From contig DJYW01000019.1 in NCBI GenBank assembly GCA_002450255.1, forward strand, positions 3,405-13,128: DNA of 9,724 nucleotides, read 5' to 3'. The position numbers and the translations under genes were made by a program. How positions within the stretch are numbered: position 1 is the stretch's first letter; each line of letters starts with the position of its first letter. Origin of the DNA: Gammaproteobacteria bacterium UBA6968. Its GTDB lineage: Bacteria > Pseudomonadota > Gammaproteobacteria > Pseudomonadales > Azotimanducaceae. Below, piece by piece: positions 6,316 to 9,724 of this stretch. The notes under the pieces were generated by a model. That model was not told where the DNA came from, searched no databases, and saw only the letters and a list, made by a program, of their open reading frames with translations.

Positions 6316-7158
6316 TTACGCCACGTCCCGCGCCGCTTCGAAATAGCGCTTTCCGGTCTCCAAACAGAACGCGGTTAGACCACGCCCCCAAACACAACCC
6401 GTATCCAGCGCGATGCAATTGTCGGCGCTGGTTTCGCCTTCCAGTGCGGCCCAGTGACCAAACAAAATGCGTTGCTTGCGCGGCCTTGCCAAGGGCATTT
6501 CAAACCACGGATAAAGACCCTTAGGCCGGTCCGCCAGCGAGCCTTTGTGGCTAAAGTTAAGATTGCCTGCCGCATCAACCAAACGCATCCGAGTGAAGTA
6601 GTTAGTAATGACTCGCAAACGCTGCATTCCCTGCAATTGATCGTCCCAACCTGGCGGTTCGTTGCCATAAAGATCGCGCAGATAATCGCGATAACCAAGC
6701 TTGTTAGCACCCTTTGCTTTAGCCGGGCCGGCGAGCACCTGGTGCACTTCTGCGGCGTATCCGCTGGCTTGTTTAGTCGTCCACTGCGCGGGTAAACCGG
6801 CGTGCACCATAAGGTAGCCAAGAGTCCGATCACGATAAAGTAACGGCTGCTTGCGCAGCCAATGACCGAGCTTCTCCGCATCCGGCGCGGTGAGTAGTTC
6901 AGTAAAGGTATCGTTGCGGTTAGGTTGATGACCACCAAACAAGATCGCCAGAAAGTGCAAATCATGATTGCCCAAAACCACCTTGGCCTGAGTCCCCATA
7001 GCCATGATTCGACGCAACACCTGCAACGAATCGGGACCGCGGTTGACCAAATCGCCTACCAACCAAAGCTCATCTTTTTTAGAGAATTTGATTTTCTTCA
7101 AAAGCGCAGAAAACTCTTTCTGACAGCCTTGTAGATCACCGATTGCGTAGGTCGCCAT
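6316..7158 (-). CDS. apaH: Bis(5'-nucleosyl)-tetraphosphatase (symmetrical) ApaH
   Basis: Hydrolyses Ap4A to two ADP and related dinucleoside polyphosphates, and in E. coli also removes Np4 caps from RNA 5' ends. It is 280 aa, the same length as the E. coli enzyme. The metallophosphatase motifs are GDLQGC (7-12, D8), GDLVNRGP (35-42), GNHDLH (63-68), VHAGLP (118-123, H119) and FGHWAALEG (233-241, H235). Q10 stands where E. coli has the metal-binding His of GDVHGC; as I recall, GDLQGC is common in Pseudomonas-type ApaH, so this is not evidence of inactivity. Near the C-terminus WGRG (257-260) replaces the usual WGG. The ATG at 7158 has a good ribosome-binding site (AAGGA, 5 nt spacing). It follows apaG by 89 bp. 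Confidence 0.97.
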   Translation of the reverse strand: MATYAIGDLQGCQKEFSALLKKIKFSKKDELWLVGDLVNRGPDSLQVLRRIMAMGTQAKVVLGNHDLHFLAILFGGHQPNRNDTFTELLTAPDAEKLGHWLRKQPLLYRDRTLGYLMVHAGLPAQWTTKQASGYAAEVHQVLAGPAKAKGANKLGYRDYLRDLYGNEPPGWDDQLQGMQRLRVITNYFTRMRLVDAAGNLNFSHKGSLADRPKGLYPWFEMPLARPRKQRILFGHWAALEGETSADNCIALDTGCVWGRGLTAFCLETGKRYFEAARDVA

Positions 7159-7247
7159 ATCTGTCCTTATGGTCTCGCGTTTGTGCTTGCGATCTTGCCG
7201 CGGACAATGCGTGTGGTTCGCTTGTTGCGGCTAATCGTCCTGTCTGG

Positions 7248-7661
7248 CTAATGGACTATGTTGGGTACGCTGAGCGCAAACACTGGTATCGACACTTCGA
7301 AGCGTTCCCCCTGTCTGGTCTGAAATTCATAGCTGCCGTGCATGGTACCGAAGGGTGTGGTCAAAACAGTGCCGCTGGTGTAACGAAATCCTTCACTTGG
7401 TTCGAGCCAGGGCTGCTGTCCAACGACCCCAGGGCCGCGAACGTGTTCTTCTTTGCCTTGGGCATCTGTCACAATCCAATGCCGGTTGAGCAATTGACCC
7501 GCGCGGTCGCCTTGATTCGTTATCGATACGGTATAGGCAAATACAAATCGATGATTGATCGAATCGGACTCTTCCTCGAGATACTGGGTCATTACTTCAA
7601 CAACGTACCTTCGCGCCGCTGTTTGTTCCGAATCTTGTGTCTCCTCTGACTCCGTCGTCAT
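7248..7661 (-). CDS. apaG: ApaG protein (DUF525 / ApaG domain)
   Basis: A small fibronectin-III-like beta-sandwich protein usually encoded next to apaH and rsmA. Its biochemical role is unresolved; loss in other bacteria has been linked to metal efflux and divalent-cation phenotypes, and the fold also occurs in eukaryotic F-box and polymerase-delta-interacting proteins. Here it has 137 aa, about 12 more than E. coli, the excess being an acidic, probably disordered N-terminus (residues 1-16). Family signatures are RFVFAYTVSI.N (38-49), the pyrophosphate-binding-like loop GPGVVG (76-81), YTSGTVL (94-100), PFGTMHGSYEF (103-113) and IPVF.L.VP (125-133). The ATG at 7661 has a purine-rich AAGAGAG about 10 nt upstream. 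It begins 278 bp after the rsmA stop. Confidence 0.96.
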   Translation of the reverse strand: MTTESEETQDSEQTAARRYVVEVMTQYLEEESDSINHRFVFAYTVSITNQGDRAGQLLNRHWIVTDAQGKEEHVRGPGVVGQQPWLEPSEGFRYTSGTVLTTPFGTMHGSYEFQTRQGERFEVSIPVFALSVPNIVH

Positions 7662-7862
7662 AGTGCTACTCTCTTATTTTATCGAACTTAATCTGCGTAA
7701 CAGACCTTCATCAAAACCGTCCCGGCGAATCATTCCGGAGTACAAGTGCTAGTTAAAGTGCACCAGTAAAAGTCAGTCGTGTTGAGAACCTGCTTTAAGC
7801 CTTACCATTGCAATGAAACCGTCTTTGCAGAAACCGGCTTGGGCGCCTCTAACTCAGTAATT

Positions 7863-7906
7863 GTTTCGCACTGCGTCTTTCTTGCGCGAATCTAATTATG
7901 CGAAAC
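7863..7906. repeat. 8-bp inverted repeat in the rsmA-apaG spacer
   Basis: GTTTCGCA (7863-7870) and TGCGAAAC (7899-7906) are perfect reverse complements 28 nt apart. Inside, TGCG (7872-7875) can pair with CGCG (7885-7888, one G-U pair). No U-tract follows on either strand. The structure stands in the 278-bp gap between rsmA and apaG, where these genes are usually close together; it may mark the 3' end or a processing site of the pdxA-rsmA message. Confidence 0.4.
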
Positions 7907-7915
7907 GCCTGATGC

Positions 7916-7949
7916 CAAAGCGTAGAACCGCCAGCGACGCTATGCTTTG
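7916..7949. repeat. Near-perfect 10-bp inverted repeat spanning the rsmA stop codon
   Basis: CAAAGCGTAG (7916-7925) faces CTATGCTTTG (7940-7949), pairing at 9 of 10 positions; the tenth is G-U on the plus strand and A/C on the minus strand. The loop is 14 nt. The right arm contains the rsmA stop codon (7942-7940). No U-tract follows. A related sequence is found at 3078-3103 in the rpsU-yqeY spacer. Confidence 0.4.
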
Positions 7950-8722
7950 CGACTCGCCAACCACTCTACGATGCAAACAAACTCTGGCTGCGTCACCTGA
8001 TCGGGACGCTTGTCCGGATCAACAGACAGTTCTTGCCAGTTTAACTGTAAAGACTTAAGGCCGTTTGCCAAGCGTTTGCGTCTTGCCGAAAATGCTAGCT
8101 TGAGTACTCGATCTAAAATCTCGCGATCCAGGTTCGGTTGCGAGTGCTGCACCGGCCTTATTCGAATAACACTGGAGTCCACCTTTGGCGGCGGTGTAAA
8201 GGACTCCGGTGGCACGTCAAAAAGCACCTCAATCTGGGCTGCCAGCTGAACCACAACGCTCAGACGTCCCCAGTCTTTAGTACCGGGTCCGGCGCACAGG
8301 CGATCCGCCATTTCTTTTTGCACCATAAAAACCATGTCAACCACTTGTTGCGGCTGCTCATCCAGCAGTTCAATCAACTTAATAATCAGCGGAGTCGAAA
8401 TGTTGTACGGCAAGTTGCCGATAATCCGCCAGGGCTGTGATTGACTTTGCAACAGGTCAGCGATGTCGGCCTGCAAAATATCCTGCGCAAGCACGTCGAC
8501 CTTCGGAAACCGTGAACGCAACCCAGGCACCAGATCTCGGTCTATCTCCACAGCCGTGTAATGCGCAAGCTCGTCTACGTATAAATATTCAGTAAGCGCG
8601 CCTCTACCCGGACCAATTTCGAGCAAACACTGATTCGTGAGATCACCAAGGGCTGAACGAATGCGTTGCAGCACCCCCACATCATGCAAAAAGTGCTGGC
8701 CAAAACGCTTACGCGCGCGCAT
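7940..8722 (-). CDS. rsmA: 16S rRNA (A1518/A1519-N6)-dimethyltransferase RsmA (KsgA)
   Basis: Dimethylates two adjacent adenosines in the 3'-terminal hairpin of 16S rRNA using S-adenosylmethionine, a late checkpoint in 30S assembly; loss of the modification gives kasugamycin resistance. The protein is 260 aa. It shows the family start RKRFGQHFL (4-12), SAM-binding motif I LEIGPGRGALTE (34-45), the acidic motif II residues VEIDRD (58-63), the target-adenosine motif NLPYNIS (103-109), and FTPPPKVDSSV (175-185). The frame stays open for 52 more codons upstream, but those overlap pdxA and lack family sequence, so ATG 8722 is chosen. It overlaps the pdxA 3' end by 14 bp, which implies translational coupling in a pdxA-rsmA operon. 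Confidence 0.98.
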   Translation of the reverse strand: MRARKRFGQHFLHDVGVLQRIRSALGDLTNQCLLEIGPGRGALTEYLYVDELAHYTAVEIDRDLVPGLRSRFPKVDVLAQDILQADIADLLQSQSQPWRIIGNLPYNISTPLIIKLIELLDEQPQQVVDMVFMVQKEMADRLCAGPGTKDWGRLSVVVQLAAQIEVLFDVPPESFTPPPKVDSSVIRIRPVQHSQPNLDREILDRVLKLAFSARRKRLANGLKSLQLNWQELSVDPDKRPDQVTQPEFVCIVEWLASRKA

Positions 8723-9692
8723 GTGCGACCATATCAGCAGCCATAGTGATCGCCGCCGAAAGGCTGCCTGACTCCGCCGCGCCTGTCGCCGCCAAATCCA
8801 GAGCAGTACCGTGGTCCACCGAAGTCCGTATAAAAGGCAGACCCAAAGTGATGTTGACCGCCTCACCAAAACCGGCATGCTTCAAAACCGGCAGACCCTG
8901 GTCGTGATACATCGCCATTACCGCATCGGCGGTCGCCAGGAACTTAGGGGTAAAAAGGGTATCCGCAGGCAATGGCCCTTGAAGGTCCAAGCCTGCTTCT
9001 CTAAGCGTTGCACAGACTGGGTTTATTACTTCGATCTCCTCTCGACCCAGATGCCCACTTTCGCCAGCATGCGGATTTAAGCCCGCAACGAGGATCCGCG
9101 GTTTTGCGATACCGAACTGAGTCTGCAGTGTATTGTTCAATATCCGTAAACGTCGGGTCAGCAACTCCGTCGTTATCGCTGCAGGTACGGCACTGAGAGG
9201 TAAATGTGTGGTCGCAAGAGCGACTCTGAGCTGTCGCGCCGCCAGCAACATAACCACATCGGGTACGTCAGCCCGGGCAGCCAGATACTCGGTATGTCCG
9301 GTGAACTCAAAACCGGCTTCATTGATGATAGATTTCTGCACCGGCGCTGTGACCATGGCGCTAAAACTGCCGTCTAAACAACCGCTAATCGCTCGGTCTA
9401 GACTCGCCATCACAGCCGCCGCATTCGCGACATCGAGTTGTCCTGCGCTAACCGGTTGCGCTAGCGGCACATCTATCACGCCCAAGCAGCCGGCGCTGTG
9501 TATAGCCACAGTTGGCTGAGTCGAGCTATCTATGGCAATCAGATTCAACGGTAGCTCGAGTTCTACCGCACGCTGCGCTAACAGATTAGCATCGCCGATA
9601 GCCACCCAACCGATCTCACGTTGATGTTGTGCCAGCTGCACGACCAGGTCTGGACCGATGCCGGCGGGTTCGCCAACGGTGACTACTATCAT
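8709..9692 (-). CDS. pdxA: 4-hydroxythreonine-4-phosphate dehydrogenase PdxA
   Basis: NAD-dependent oxidation of 4-phosphohydroxy-L-threonine; the product decarboxylates to 3-amino-1-hydroxyacetone phosphate, which PdxJ uses to make pyridoxine 5'-phosphate in the DXP-dependent vitamin B6 pathway. It is 327 aa (E. coli 329). Visible motifs are GEPAGIGPDLVVQL (7-20), FTGHTEY (130-136), the three metal-binding histidines H163 (TTHLPL), H208 (LNPHAGE) and H263 (YHDQG), GPLPADTLF (239-247) and GLPFIRTSVDHGTA (284-297). The ATG at 9692 has only a weak AGAAG before it; the frame remains open to the window edge, but the family N-terminus fits this start. surA is expected just upstream but is not visible. 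Confidence 0.98.
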   Translation of the reverse strand: MIVVTVGEPAGIGPDLVVQLAQHQREIGWVAIGDANLLAQRAVELELPLNLIAIDSSTQPTVAIHSAGCLGVIDVPLAQPVSAGQLDVANAAAVMASLDRAISGCLDGSFSAMVTAPVQKSIINEAGFEFTGHTEYLAARADVPDVVMLLAARQLRVALATTHLPLSAVPAAITTELLTRRLRILNNTLQTQFGIAKPRILVAGLNPHAGESGHLGREEIEVINPVCATLREAGLDLQGPLPADTLFTPKFLATADAVMAMYHDQGLPVLKHAGFGEAVNITLGLPFIRTSVDHGTALDLAATGAAESGSLSAAITMAADMVAHARA

Positions 9693-9700
9693 GCTTCTTT

Positions 9701-9724
9701 CTATTCCTCTGGCTATTCCTCTGG
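9701..9724. repeat. Two tandem copies of a 12-bp unit upstream of pdxA
   Basis: CTATTCCTCTGG occurs at 9701-9712 and again at 9713-9724, identical and adjacent, ending exactly at the window edge, so more copies may follow. On the minus strand each copy reads CCAGAGGAATAG and contains a Shine-Dalgarno-like AGAGGA and, in one frame, Pro-Glu-Glu-stop. The nearer AGAGGA lies about 14 nt before the pdxA ATG, longer than ideal. Confidence 0.8.

Noticed and set aside
8723..8878. 52-codon N-terminal extension of the rsmA frame
   Set aside because: It overlaps the conserved 3' part of pdxA, has no RsmA-like sequence and is Trp/Arg-rich as expected for a shadow frame; the family start is at 8722.

Overview
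The window is about 9.7 kb of chromosomal housekeeping DNA from a gammaproteobacterium of moderate GC content. Nine genes are recognised with confidence: dnaG, a yqeY-type gene, rpsU, tsaD, folB, cca, apaH, apaG and rsmA(ksgA), plus pdxA as the tenth. The order pdxA-rsmA-apaG-apaH ... cca ... folB-tsaD / rpsU-yqeY-dnaG matches what I recall of the Pseudomonas-type chromosomal arrangement, where surA precedes pdxA and rpoD follows dnaG. The ApaH (GDLQGC metal motif) and Cca (short form without an HD domain) are also of the Pseudomonas-like kind. I cannot name the genus.

Layout. Positions 1-437 hold no recognisable gene. By synteny rpoD should lie further left on the minus strand, so this stretch may be a long dnaG-rpoD spacer; it contains a bulged hairpin and two short palindromes. 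A minus-strand cluster follows (reading right to left): rpsU (3509-3294), yqeY (2969-2523) and dnaG (2294-438), the 'macromolecular synthesis' set of ribosomal protein S21 and DNA primase. The spacers after rpsU and after yqeY are long (324 and 228 bp); the first can form several hairpins. From the 170-bp divergent region (3510-3679) the plus-strand pair tsaD-folB is read (t6A modification of tRNA; folate synthesis). It ends tail-to-tail against cca at about 5075-5125, with a weak terminator-like structure.

The right half is a minus-strand run read right to left: pdxA (9692-8709), rsmA (8722-7940, overlapping pdxA by 14 bp), apaG (7661-7248), apaH (7158-6316) and cca (6214-5126). Together these cover pyridoxal phosphate synthesis, 16S rRNA dimethylation, a small ApaG-fold protein, Ap4A hydrolysis and tRNA CCA-end synthesis or repair.

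All ten genes look intact, with conserved catalytic residues. No RNA gene, CRISPR array, insertion sequence, phage gene or toxin-antitoxin pair was seen. I found no convincing new biological system here. The observations worth checking lie in the intergenic DNA: hairpins after dnaG, rpsU, rsmA and apaH, a possible 33-codon ORF that starts inside the yqeY stop, a sequence shared by two distant spacers, and a 12-bp tandem repeat just before pdxA.
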